From Bacillota bacterium (lineage in GTDB: Bacteria; Eremiobacterota; SpSt-956; JAKJGF01): a stretch of DNA of 64,000 nt. Where the stretch lies: contig JAKPQU010000630.1 in assembly GCA_029555925.1 (NCBI GenBank), positions 5,118-69,117 of the forward strand, written 5' to 3'. Numbering within the stretch: the stretch's first letter is position 1; each line of letters starts with the position of its first letter. The notes below the pieces were generated by a model. It made no database searches and had not been told where the DNA came from. It saw only the letters and a list, made by a program, of their open reading frames with translations. The position numbers and the translations under genes were made by a program. This document shows positions 26,510 to 34,386 of the stretch, one piece after another.

Positions 26510-26881
26510 ATGGAGATTTCCAGAACAAATAATATGCATACCGCCTCTAAAGGCGGTCAGGTAACTGCAAAGAAATCATCCGATACAGAACCTAAAGACA
26601 GAGTAGACCTGCTCAACGAACAGGTTTCAAAAGGAACCTTATCGGAAGATATTGCAGCCAGAATAAAAGAACTCAAAAGTCAGGTTCAGGAAGAAAAAGC
26701 TTTCGGTAAGCCGACATGTTACGCACCTGCAAGAGAAAAAGATATAAAACCGACATGTTATGCACCTGCAAAATTGCCAAAACCGACATGTTATGCACCT
26801 GCAAGAGATATTAAACCGACATGTTATGCACCGATGAGCACAGAAGAAAGAGTATTCCCGAAACCGCTGTGTTATCTTTAA
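26510..26881 (+). CDS. Small repeat protein with four KPTCYAP motifs, candidate RiPP precursor
   Basis: The protein is 123 residues from ATG 26510 (GGGAGGAG eight bases upstream; an ATG at 26492 lies inside that ribosome site). Residues 1-66 are charged, helix-prone and cysteine-free, as in a leader peptide. Residues 67-123 hold KPTCYAP at 67-73, 80-86, 91-97 and 102-108, and a final KPLCY at 118-122. The cysteines are at 70, 83, 94, 105 and 121. There is no signal peptide. It is followed by a strong hairpin and then two radical SAM/SPASM genes, the usual order for ribosomally made, post-translationally modified peptides. I do not recognise the family. The leader faintly resembles FlgM, so a structural or regulatory protein is the alternative. 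Confidence 0.75.
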   Translation: MEISRTNNMHTASKGGQVTAKKSSDTEPKDRVDLLNEQVSKGTLSEDIAARIKELKSQVQEEKAFGKPTCYAPAREKDIKPTCYAPAKLPKPTCYAPARDIKPTCYAPMSTEERVFPKPLCYL

Positions 26882-26896
26882 TACTCTTGTAATCAG

Positions 26897-26934
26897 AAAA
26901 AAGATAGAATAGACAAATCTATTCTATCTTTTTT
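26897..26934 (+). terminator. 16-bp perfect hairpin with U-run, attenuator
   Basis: AAAAAAGATAGAATAG (26897-26912) pairs perfectly with CTATTCTATCTTTTTT (26919-26934) over a 6-base loop. It lies 16 bases after the precursor stop and 20 before the first radical SAM gene. That position would give high precursor and low enzyme expression, which is typical of RiPP operons. Confidence 0.85.
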
Positions 26935-26953
26935 ATGGAAAGAAGGACATAAA

Positions 26954-28063
26954 ATGGAAGATTATTCCAATATGAGTTATATACTGGAATTTACGGAACT
27001 ATGTAATAACAGATGCAGTCACTGTTATAACATATGGAAAATGGACGGATATAAAGAAAAAGGGAAAGAGCTTACCACGGAAGAATGGAAGAAGGTTATA
27101 AAAAAGCTCAAGGAAGAAACAGATTGTAAAACTGTTGCCATAACAGGCGGAGAGCCGACTCTGAGGCCTGATTTTTTAGAGATACTCCAATTTATTGATA
27201 GTCTTGGCATAATATCGATTTTAATCACAAACGGAACCGGATTATCAAAAGATTTTATAAAAAATTGTATAGACAGAGGAGTAAGACTTTTCGAGTTACC
27301 CCTTCTCGGCCCCACAAGGGAAATACACAATGAAATCTCGGGGAATGACTGCTGGGATAATGTAATAGAAGCAGTTATCGAAATAAAAAGCATGAATGCG
27401 AGACCTGTTATGGTATTTGTCGCAACAAATAAAAATATCCCCTATTTTGAAGAAACCCTGAAACTTGCCATAGCACTCGATACGGGTGGTATGATGCTGA
27501 ACCGTTTTAATCCCGGCGGAGAAGGTATAAAGCATATGGATGAACTGATTCCTTCGGCAGAAGATTTCGAACAGATCCTGGAGATTGCGAACAGACTTTC
27601 TTTTGAATACAGATATCCTGTAAGCTGTTCCATTCCAATTCACCCCTGTATAATAAATATGTCAAAATATCCATACCTGGGAACAGGGTTCTGTGCGGCA
27701 GGAACAGACAGGGCCTATTACACGATAAGCCCTCAGGGCATGATGAGACCCTGCAATCACTCCCCTACTATACTCGGCCATTTCCTTACAGAAAAATTTG
27801 TCGATATGATACATAAACCTGTTATGAAAGAATTTGCAGATGCCATTCCTCCCATATGCGAACCATGTCCTATGGCCAGGGAATGTCAGGGAGGATGTAA
27901 AGCAACGGCAGAAGTCTGTTATGGTTCAATAAGGGAAATGGATCCGTTTCTGAAAAAAAACCTTCACCGTCATCCTCTTTACAGAGGTAAAGGAGAAATG
28001 CAAGAGGCGCCGGTTCATGAGGACGAAGGAGATTATTCGGGGGAATATAATCGTGACGCGTAA
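26954..28063 (+). CDS. Radical SAM/SPASM protein, copy 1
   Basis: The protein has 369 residues. The radical SAM cluster motif CNNRCSHC gives C17, C21 and C24, and TGGEPT (64-69) is the SAM-binding GGE motif. A C-terminal SPASM-type region has C247, C267, C302, C305, C311, C315 and C322 (CEPCPMARECQGGCKATAEVC), enough for two auxiliary [4Fe-4S] clusters. Peptide-modifying maturases such as those for sactipeptides, ranthipeptides, PQQ and mycofactocin share this layout, as do AhbD/NirJ-like haem enzymes. The PTCYAP gene immediately upstream favours a peptide substrate. The final residues NRDA and the stop are translated heptamer repeat, so the native C-terminus may have been altered. Confidence 0.85.
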   Translation: MEDYSNMSYILEFTELCNNRCSHCYNIWKMDGYKEKGKELTTEEWKKVIKKLKEETDCKTVAITGGEPTLRPDFLEILQFIDSLGIISILITNGTGLSKDFIKNCIDRGVRLFELPLLGPTREIHNEISGNDCWDNVIEAVIEIKSMNARPVMVFVATNKNIPYFEETLKLAIALDTGGMMLNRFNPGGEGIKHMDELIPSAEDFEQILEIANRLSFEYRYPVSCSIPIHPCIINMSKYPYLGTGFCAAGTDRAYYTISPQGMMRPCNHSPTILGHFLTEKFVDMIHKPVMKEFADAIPPICEPCPMARECQGGCKATAEVCYGSIREMDPFLKKNLHRHPLYRGKGEMQEAPVHEDEGDYSGEYNRDA

Positions 28064-28159
28064 CGCGTAACGCGTAACGCGTGGTTCGTAATGCCTGTTT
28101 TCACCGGTACCGGGCGAACACAGTGGTTCGCCCCTGCGACTCACGACTCACTTTTCACT
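28050..28159. repeat. Heptamer array with GGGCG hairpin between the radical SAM genes
   Basis: GTGACGC/GTAACGC units supply the stop of radical SAM copy 1. A GGGCGAAC...GTTCGCCC hairpin and reverse CGACTCA/TTTTCAC units follow. The polarity is the reverse of most arrays, since the CGC class follows the stop. Confidence 0.85.
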
Positions 28160-28160
28160 A

Positions 28161-28245
28161 ATAACCATAACCGTTTCGGTCATAACGAAAAATGAGAATT
28201 TGTTCCTCCCGTCACGCGTTACGCGTTACGCATTACGATTCTCAT
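28161..28245. mobile_element. Inverted-repeat element, family 2, copy 2
   Basis: CCG-TTT-CGG hairpin (28171-28180), then arms ATGAGAAT (28192-28199) and ATTCTCAT (28238-28245) enclosing GCGTTAC-type heptamers. This is the inverted counterpart of 9816-9887. It ends three bases before the Shine-Dalgarno of radical SAM copy 2. Confidence 0.65.
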
Positions 28246-28261
28246 ATAAAAAGGAGAATTT

Positions 28262-29320
28262 ATGAAAGAAAATCCCTATTGTAAACTGCATTATATAATA
28301 GAACTTACAGAAGCATGTAATAACAGGTGCCATTACTGTTACAATGTATGGAAACTGAAAGGTCGCAGAAAAGAAATCAGAAAAGAACTTTCTACTGAAG
28401 AGTGGAAATTTGCCATAGATAAACTCCACAGGGAAACAGGCTGTACCTGTATCACCCTTTCCGGCGGAGAACCTACGTTGAGAGAAGATTTTTTAGAGAT
28501 ACTGTCTCATATTCATTCCAAACATATCGAGCCAATGCTTATCACAAACGGGAGCAACCTGTCATCGGGATTGATACATGCCTGTATGGAAAGAGGGGTA
28601 CGGGTTTTTGAAGTGCCGCTCCTTGGGCCTTCCAGGGAAATACACAATGAAATAGCGGGAAATGACTGCTGGGACAAAATCATAGAAGGTATTGTAGAAA
28701 TAAGAGCATATGGCGGAAGACCTGTAGTGGTTTTTGTTGCAACAAAGAAAAATCTGCCTTTTTTTGAAGAAACCTTAAAGCTTGCCATAGCACTGGAATC
28801 TGACAGTATGATGCTGAACCGCTTCAATGCCGGAGGAGAAGGGTTCAGCTATATAGACGAATTAATGCCTGATGCGGAAGAATTTGAAAAAGCCATGGAT
28901 ATTGCAAACACTTATTCACAGCAGTACAGATATATGATAAGCAGTTCAATTCCGGTGCAGCCATGTCTCATAGATGTAAATAAATATCCTTATATAAGGG
29001 CAGGCTTCTGTGCGGCAGGTACAGACTCCGGGTATTTCACAATAGGCCCTGACGGTTTAATGAGACCATGTAATCATTCGTCAAGAATTCTCGGAAATTT
29101 TCTCACTGAGAAATTCGAAGATATTATAAAAAAACCTGAAGTGGAAGAATTTAAAACTGCAGTGCCCGATATATGTGTGCCATGTCCCCATGTAGCGTTC
29201 TGCCAGGGCGGATGCAAAGCAGCTGCAGAGGTGTGTTACGGCTCTGTTAAAGAACTGGATCCGTTTCTCAAGAGAAATTTAGAAAGGCAGAAAAATTACT
29301 TGAAGAATCGTGGCGCGTAA
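28262..29320 (+). CDS. Radical SAM/SPASM protein, copy 2
   Basis: The protein has 352 residues and is a clear paralogue of the preceding gene. It has CNNRCHYC (C19, C23, C26), SGGEPT (67-72), the shared FE-PLLGP-REIHNEI-GNDCWD block and the SPASM cysteine series (AGFCAAGT, RPCNHS, CVPCPHVAFCQGGCKAAAEVC). It has the same inferred chemistry as copy 1: radical-based modification of a peptide or small substrate, with two auxiliary clusters. AAAGGAG lies just upstream of the ATG. The stop and the last residues (NRGA) come from the following heptamer array, as in copy 1. Two near-equivalent maturases may act on different repeats, or form a heterodimer. Confidence 0.85.
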   Translation: MKENPYCKLHYIIELTEACNNRCHYCYNVWKLKGRRKEIRKELSTEEWKFAIDKLHRETGCTCITLSGGEPTLREDFLEILSHIHSKHIEPMLITNGSNLSSGLIHACMERGVRVFEVPLLGPSREIHNEIAGNDCWDKIIEGIVEIRAYGGRPVVVFVATKKNLPFFEETLKLAIALESDSMMLNRFNAGGEGFSYIDELMPDAEEFEKAMDIANTYSQQYRYMISSSIPVQPCLIDVNKYPYIRAGFCAAGTDSGYFTIGPDGLMRPCNHSSRILGNFLTEKFEDIIKKPEVEEFKTAVPDICVPCPHVAFCQGGCKAAAEVCYGSVKELDPFLKRNLERQKNYLKNRGA

Positions 29321-29383
29321 CGTATGACGCGTAAAAGGTCACGGATGGTTCATCCCGTCACGCATCACGCGTCACGCGTCACG
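29306..29383. repeat. Opposed CGC-class heptamer arms
   Basis: Forward GTGGCGC/GTAACGT/GTGACGC-like units overlap the radical SAM stop. Reverse CATCACG/CGTCACG units overlap the 3' end of the convergent flavoprotein gene. Confidence 0.82.
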
Positions 29384-30380
29384 AATTAAGCGGGTGTCTC
29401 GAAGGATCTCCCAGAGGAAGCCAGGGAAATAAAAGAGGTGTTTCATTATAATATTCCCTGTATAGCTGGGTATGGAGATTCAATCCTGCTGTAAAACCTG
29501 TTGAAAGAGCAGTAACAACTCCGGAGACAGGCGTTACAATATTACCTGCTGCCACAACACCCGGTATTCCCGTGTTACCTTCATTATCAACCTTTATATA
29601 TCCTTTTTTCAACATTATTCCTCTGTCTTTTAAAAAATCAGTCACACCTGTTTTCAGGGTATAAGAATTATAATCAACCAGTATATTTTCATAATGCTTT
29701 TTCTCAATTTCTTTTCCGGCCATGTCTGCAAGAATAATTTCAAGGGTTTTGTCGTCTTTTTCTCCGTTAATCTTCATAGTTCCGTAGTGAATATGAAGCT
29801 CTTTGTATGTTTCCATTTCTTCTTCCGTCAGTTTATCCTCTATAATGACAAGACTGTTTACATCAGGCCTTATATCTTTAAGTTTCAATGCAAGTTCTGC
29901 CGTTTCGACACTGCAACCGAGAACAGCTATATGCGCCTCCTGTGGAAGAAAAGTAGCTTCCAGTTCTATGGGGCTGAACATTACTCTTATATATTTCATG
30001 TATTTTGACATGTTACCATGAGGGAAAAATCCTGTACAGATGGCAACTTTCTTACTTTTATATACTCCGCTGTCTGTCTCCACTGTTTTTATATCACTCT
30101 TTAAATCTACATTTATTACCTTTTCATGCTCCTTAAGGATAAGGCCTGATTCCATGGCATCTGTCTTAAGAAAATCCATAACCTTATGGCCCATAAAAAA
30201 CCATCTGTGGGTTACACGGAGTTTACCGTATTTTGCGAAAGCTCCTATTTCAGACCCTTCTATTACAAGTCCTTTGAACCTGCCTGAACTATATATGGGA
30301 ATACCTGTAACGGCAGTTATCGCACAGATAAGTCCTGCAGGGCCTCCCCCTATTGTTATTACATCATATATGTCGGACAT
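29379..30380 (-). CDS. FAD/NAD(P)-dependent oxidoreductase, thioredoxin-reductase-like
   Basis: The protein has 333 residues. An FAD-binding Rossmann motif GGGPAGLICA (12-21), a second dinucleotide-binding segment (HIAVLGCSVETAELAL, near 170) and a C-terminal FAD motif (GIPGVVAAGNIVTP...STGFTAG) place it in the thioredoxin-reductase-like flavoproteins. The catalytic CxxC pair of true thioredoxin reductase is absent, so it is more likely a ferredoxin/flavodoxin reductase or a dedicated oxidoreductase. It is convergent with the radical SAM genes. Supplying electrons to those enzymes is a tempting but unproven role. Confidence 0.78.
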   Translation of the reverse strand: MSDIYDVITIGGGPAGLICAITAVTGIPIYSSGRFKGLVIEGSEIGAFAKYGKLRVTHRWFFMGHKVMDFLKTDAMESGLILKEHEKVINVDLKSDIKTVETDSGVYKSKKVAICTGFFPHGNMSKYMKYIRVMFSPIELEATFLPQEAHIAVLGCSVETAELALKLKDIRPDVNSLVIIEDKLTEEEMETYKELHIHYGTMKINGEKDDKTLEIILADMAGKEIEKKHYENILVDYNSYTLKTGVTDFLKDRGIMLKKGYIKVDNEGNTGIPGVVAAGNIVTPVSGVVTALSTGFTAGLNLHTQLYREYYNETPLLFPWLPLGDPSRHPLNS

Positions 30381-30402
30381 AAATTAAATTCCTTTCTTTA
30401 AA

Positions 30403-30607
30403 GCGTGACATTGTAAGCTTGACGCGTGACGGGTGGTTCGTGATGCGTGATGCGTTATAATCATGACGCGTGACGCGTGATAATCGTGACGCGTAAAGCG
30501 TATTTTCTCACAGGGCGTTTAATAAAACGCCCCTACTCGACATTTACGTCTCACGTCTCACCCTTCACTTTTCACGACTCACAACTCACGACTCACAACT
30601 CACGATT
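30403..30607. repeat. Largest heptamer array, with palindrome
   Basis: About 200 bp of GTGACGC, GTGATGC and GTGACGG units, then TTTTCTCACAGGGCG and a GGGCGTTT-AATA-AAACGCCC palindrome (from about 30513). Reverse CGACTCA, CAACTCA and TTTTCAC units follow, up to the stop of the HEAT protein. The CGC class faces the flavoprotein start and the GTC class faces the HEAT stop. Confidence 0.85.
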
Positions 30608-32849
30608 ACTGATTACCATCAGTCCCTCCATCATCAGGCTTTTCTTCCAGACCATAGATTTTCTTCATAGATGTAATTGCAGCTGTCTTTAAATCGGCAT
30701 TACCGGACTTCATTGCATCTACGAGTATATCTATTGCCTTATCGTCACCGAGTAATCCCAGCGTTTCTACGGCTTTGATTTTTACTGTGAGATCACTTTC
30801 ACTTCCGAGTAATTTTATAACAGGATCAACCGATTTTCTATCTCCAATATATCCGAGAGAAATCACCGCATAAGAACGTACATCTTTATCTTTATCTGAA
30901 AGAACTTTTATAAGAGGCTCGACTGCTTTTTGAGAACCTATACAACCGAGAGAATCTGCAGAGAAAGCTCTTACCTGACTGTCTTCATCATCAAGTGCTT
31001 TTACAAGAGATTCTACAACTGTTTCATTTCCGCAATCTCCAAGTTTATCTGCTGCGAAACGTCTGATTTCCGGTGCTTTATCCGTAAGAAGTTTACGAAG
31101 AGGTTCTATAGAATCTTCGTCAATAAGATTGCTGAGAGCTTTCATAGCGGCCTGCTGTACATCTGTATTTTGCTCTTTAAGTAATTCTACAAGAAGAGGG
31201 AAAGCTTTTTTTGCCACCAGATTGCCAAGAGCTTCTGCTGCTTTAGCTTTTACCGACGGTTCACTGTCTTTCAGGAGACTTATAAGTGGATCTACTGCCC
31301 GTTCATCTTTAAGATATCCAAGGGAATCTGCCGCATAACATCTGACAGATGTATCACTGTCTTTCAATAACCCTATGAGAGGTTCAACTGAGGAATTATC
31401 ATTGAAATACCCCAGTGCATCGGCTGCCGCCCCTCTTATGGCAGGATCTTTATCTGACAGGAGAGAAAGAACAGGTTTAACCGCCCTGGTATCGGCAAGA
31501 TTTGCCAGGTTTGTCATGGCAAAAATCCGGACGTCATTATATTGACTGTTAAGAGATGTAATAAGAGGTTCCAGAGCATTCTCATTCATAAACCCTGCAA
31601 GAGATTCCGTTACGGTGGAACGGAGATTTACATCGGACGATTTTAAAAGTTCAAAGAGAGGAACCATTGCTCTGCTGTCACCCAGCGCAGAAAGAGCCTG
31701 TACAGCATTTGTTTTCACCTGTTCATCCTTATCTTCCAGGGCAATTATAAGAGGTTGAACTGCCTTTGTATCACCGAGTTTTCCCAGGGAAGCAGCAGCA
31801 TTTGCCCTGACGGGACTGTCAAGGTCATTGAGAGCTTCTATAAGAGGATCTACGGCTTTATTGTCTGCAAGATTGCCAAGAGAAATTGCCGCGAAGGAAC
31901 GGACTTCTCCGTCTTCATCGCCGAGAGCTTTTATAAGTGGCTGCAGTGCTCTCTTATCAGCAAGGGCTCCCAGGGAATTTACTGCCATAGCTCTTACAGA
32001 GTGGTCACTGTCTTTAAGGAGTTCAATAAGAGGAAGAACGGCAGTTGTATCACCCAGGTAACCGAGTGCATCAGCAGCTTTCGCCCGGACTTCCATATGT
32101 TCATCTTTAAGTAATTTTAATAATGGCTGTACGGCTTTTTTATCTGCAAGGGTTCCAAGAGAAGCAGCAGCTGATGCCCTGATATTACTATCACTGTCTG
32201 AAAGAGCTTTTATAATAGTATCCAGAGCTTTCTGTCCTCCTATGGAAGCCAGGGCTTCTATTACGGAACTTCTGACTCTCGGATCACTGTCCTGTGCTGA
32301 TTCGGCAATATGATCTGCTGTTTCAGCACCATAAAGAGCTAACAACCTTACTGTCTGCTGCCTTATTTCGGGATAATCATCTTTAAGAGTCTTCAATATC
32401 GGTTCTTTAGGAGGCGGTGAAGAAAGATAACTGAGTGATTGTAAAGCACGATACCTTACAGAAGGATCTTTATCAGCCAGGATTTCCATAATAGACGTTA
32501 CCAGCCTATCTCCGCTTATGGCTGCGAGGGAATCTGCAGAACAGGCCCTTACCTCGGGATCTTTATCTTTAAGTGTTTCCACAAGGGGATTTATTATCTT
32601 TTCATCGGTAAAATAACCAAGGGAATCTGCTGCTGCAGATCTTACACCGCTATCCTGATCCTTCAGGGCTTCAATCAGTTTATCTACTACGGAATTATCT
32701 CCTATTTTACCGAGCATACTGGCAGCATTTCTTCTTACATTCGGATTTTCACTTTTAAGGTCTTTCAAAAGATCTTCTACGAGAGATGCAGCCATAGAAC
32801 AGGTCTGTAATATAAAAACAAAGATTACAATTAAAAGAAATTTCTTCAT
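30606..32849 (-). CDS. Exported HEAT-repeat protein, PBS-lyase type
   Basis: About 747 residues. The signal MKKFLLIVIFVFILQTCSMA is followed by some twenty-three HEAT-like units of ~31 residues (consensus L--LLKDSDPEVRA-AADSLGYLGD--AV-PLI) that fill the protein. PBS-lyase-type HEAT arrays form curved solenoids for protein binding; no enzyme motif is present. The signal sequence puts it outside the cytoplasm, possibly as a lipoprotein given the Cys near residue 17. ATG 32849 has AAAGGAG nine bases upstream. The frame is open for 53 more codons to 33008, but those run through repeat DNA and have no ribosome site. Confidence 0.85.
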   Translation of the reverse strand: MKKFLLIVIFVFILQTCSMAASLVEDLLKDLKSENPNVRRNAASMLGKIGDNSVVDKLIEALKDQDSGVRSAAADSLGYFTDEKIINPLVETLKDKDPEVRACSADSLAAISGDRLVTSIMEILADKDPSVRYRALQSLSYLSSPPPKEPILKTLKDDYPEIRQQTVRLLALYGAETADHIAESAQDSDPRVRSSVIEALASIGGQKALDTIIKALSDSDSNIRASAAASLGTLADKKAVQPLLKLLKDEHMEVRAKAADALGYLGDTTAVLPLIELLKDSDHSVRAMAVNSLGALADKRALQPLIKALGDEDGEVRSFAAISLGNLADNKAVDPLIEALNDLDSPVRANAAASLGKLGDTKAVQPLIIALEDKDEQVKTNAVQALSALGDSRAMVPLFELLKSSDVNLRSTVTESLAGFMNENALEPLITSLNSQYNDVRIFAMTNLANLADTRAVKPVLSLLSDKDPAIRGAAADALGYFNDNSSVEPLIGLLKDSDTSVRCYAADSLGYLKDERAVDPLISLLKDSEPSVKAKAAEALGNLVAKKAFPLLVELLKEQNTDVQQAAMKALSNLIDEDSIEPLRKLLTDKAPEIRRFAADKLGDCGNETVVESLVKALDDEDSQVRAFSADSLGCIGSQKAVEPLIKVLSDKDKDVRSYAVISLGYIGDRKSVDPVIKLLGSESDLTVKIKAVETLGLLGDDKAIDILVDAMKSGNADLKTAAITSMKKIYGLEEKPDDGGTDGNQ

Positions 32850-32889
32850 TATTATAACTCCTTTTTCAAAATATATAATCTCATAAACC

Positions 32890-33031
32890 TGTATGAGAAT
32901 CGTGACGGGAGGATATAATTTATTACATGCCAAGATCAGCAGGCAGTTATATGAAATCCTCCTTTCTGAAGCGTAACATATTACCTGTACCTTACCTCTC
33001 TTCCCCATTCACTCTTCACCCTTCACGAATT
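32890..33031. other. Repeat remnants in the 32850-33170 gap
   Basis: A partial family-2 element (CTCATA...TATGAGAATCGTGACGGGAGGA, about 32880-32915) and a short TTCACTC/CCTTCAC heptamer run (33008-33031). No gene is supported here. Confidence 0.5.
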
Positions 33032-33082
33032 AAATTTCTCCAAATAAAAATTAAATCCTGTTTATTTGGTAAGCAATCTACC

Positions 33083-33111
33083 TTGACAAATAAAAAACTA
33101 TTAGATATTCT
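33083..33111 (+). promoter_or_regulatory. Sigma70-like promoter of prfA-prmC
   Basis: Perfect TTGACA (33083-33088), a 17-base spacer and TATTCT (33106-33111), 60 bases upstream of the prfA start. Confidence 0.75.
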
Positions 33112-33170
33112 ATAACAGTCGGAATTTATGACATAGCCAAAAACCTGGTTAGAAAAAAGGAGAACTTGAT

Positions 33171-34244
33171 ATGTTTGACACAGTAAAAGAATTATATGGA
33201 AGATATACGGAACTGGAAAAAAAGATCTGTGAGCCTGAGATAATTGCGGATAGAGATAAATATAAAGAAATGGTAAAAACCATGTCTGACATGGAAGAAA
33301 TAGTAAATGTATATAAAGAATATTTAAATATAAAAAAAGAACAGGAAGAAACCCAGGAACTTTTAGAAATGGAAGACGATCCGGACAGTAAAGAGATGGC
33401 AAAAGAAGAACTGGAAGAATTAAAAATAAAAGAACAGGATTTAATGGACAGATTAAATGATATGCTCACCTATAAAGATCCGAATGATGATAAAAACATA
33501 ATTATGGAAATAAGAGCAGGTACAGGAGGAGAAGAAGCATGTCTCTTTGCAGGAGACCTGTTCAGAATGTATTCAAGATTTGCTGAAAACAGGAAATGGA
33601 AAACGGAAATTATTGATGCAAACAGGACAGGACTTGGAGGAATAAAAGAAATTACCTTTGAAATAAAAGGGAAAAAAGTCTACAGTATTTTAAAATATGA
33701 AAGCGGAGTTCATAGAGTTCAGAGGGTGCCGTCCACAGAATCCAGCGGAAGAATTCATACGTCAACTGCCACTGTGGCAGTATTACCAGAAGTAGATGAA
33801 GTAGATGAGGAAATAAAGATTAACCCTGCAGATTTAAAAATAGATACATATCGTTCCAGTGGAGCAGGAGGTCAGCATGTAAACAAAACAGAATCTGCCA
33901 TAAGAATCACCCATCTTCCTACAGGTCTTGTTGTATGCTGCCAGGATCAGCGGTCACAGCATCAGAACAGAGACAAGGCCATGAGAGTTCTTAAAGCCCA
34001 TCTTCTGGACAGGATGATAAAAGAACAGGTAAATGAAATAGATGAACAGAGAAGAGGCCAGGTAGGGTCAGGAGAAAGAAGTGAGAAAATACGAACCTAT
34101 AATTTCCCGCAGAGCCGTATAACAGATCACAGAATTAATCTGACTTTACATAATCTGGATGCCATTCTGGACGGATATCTTGATGATTTTGTAGAAGCCT
34201 TTAATAAATATGATAAGGAACAGAGAATAAAAGCTATAGCGTGA
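33171..34244 (+). CDS. prfA: Peptide chain release factor 1
   Basis: The protein has 357 residues, the normal length for RF1. It recognises UAA/UAG stop codons and triggers peptide release. Hallmarks are the GGQ catalytic motif (233-235, in SSGAGGQHVNKTESAIRI), the tripeptide anticodon PST at 187-189 (the P-x-T form that marks RF1 rather than RF2), and GERSEKIRTYNFPQSRITDHR. There is no in-frame TGA frameshift site as in prfB. A Shine-Dalgarno (AAAGGAG) lies 8 bases before the ATG. prmC follows, as in many bacteria. The stop TGA is supplied by the first heptamer of the next array (GCGTGATGCG). Confidence 0.97.
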   Translation: MFDTVKELYGRYTELEKKICEPEIIADRDKYKEMVKTMSDMEEIVNVYKEYLNIKKEQEETQELLEMEDDPDSKEMAKEELEELKIKEQDLMDRLNDMLTYKDPNDDKNIIMEIRAGTGGEEACLFAGDLFRMYSRFAENRKWKTEIIDANRTGLGGIKEITFEIKGKKVYSILKYESGVHRVQRVPSTESSGRIHTSTATVAVLPEVDEVDEEIKINPADLKIDTYRSSGAGGQHVNKTESAIRITHLPTGLVVCCQDQRSQHQNRDKAMRVLKAHLLDRMIKEQVNEIDEQRRGQVGSGERSEKIRTYNFPQSRITDHRINLTLHNLDAILDGYLDDFVEAFNKYDKEQRIKAIA

Positions 34245-34383
34245 TGCGTGATGCGTGATAATTGTGACGCGTAACGCATAACGCGGGTGGTTTTGTGATG
34301 CGTAATGCGTGATACATCACGCGTAAGGGTCAGGTTCAAACCGGTCACTGGTCACTGCACTGCTCACTGCTCACCACTCACTA
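34240..34383. repeat. Mixed heptamer array between prfA and prmC
   Basis: GTGATGC/GTGACGC/GTAACGC units contain the prfA stop and are followed by a second type, CGGTCACTGGTCACTG and CTGCTCA units, up to three bases before prmC. The prmC ribosome site has been replaced by repeat sequence. Confidence 0.83.
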
Positions 34384-34386
34384 CCT

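Noticed and set aside
26510..26881. FlgM-like anti-sigma factor
   Set aside because: Only a loose N-terminal resemblance; the repeated PTCYAP motif has no counterpart and no flagellar genes are near.
30403..30607. CRISPR array
   Set aside because: Units are 7 bp, tandem without spacers, and no cas genes occur in the window.
33171..34244. Release factor 2
   Set aside because: The PST tripeptide, the RTYNFPQSR motif and lack of an in-frame TGA frameshift fit RF1.
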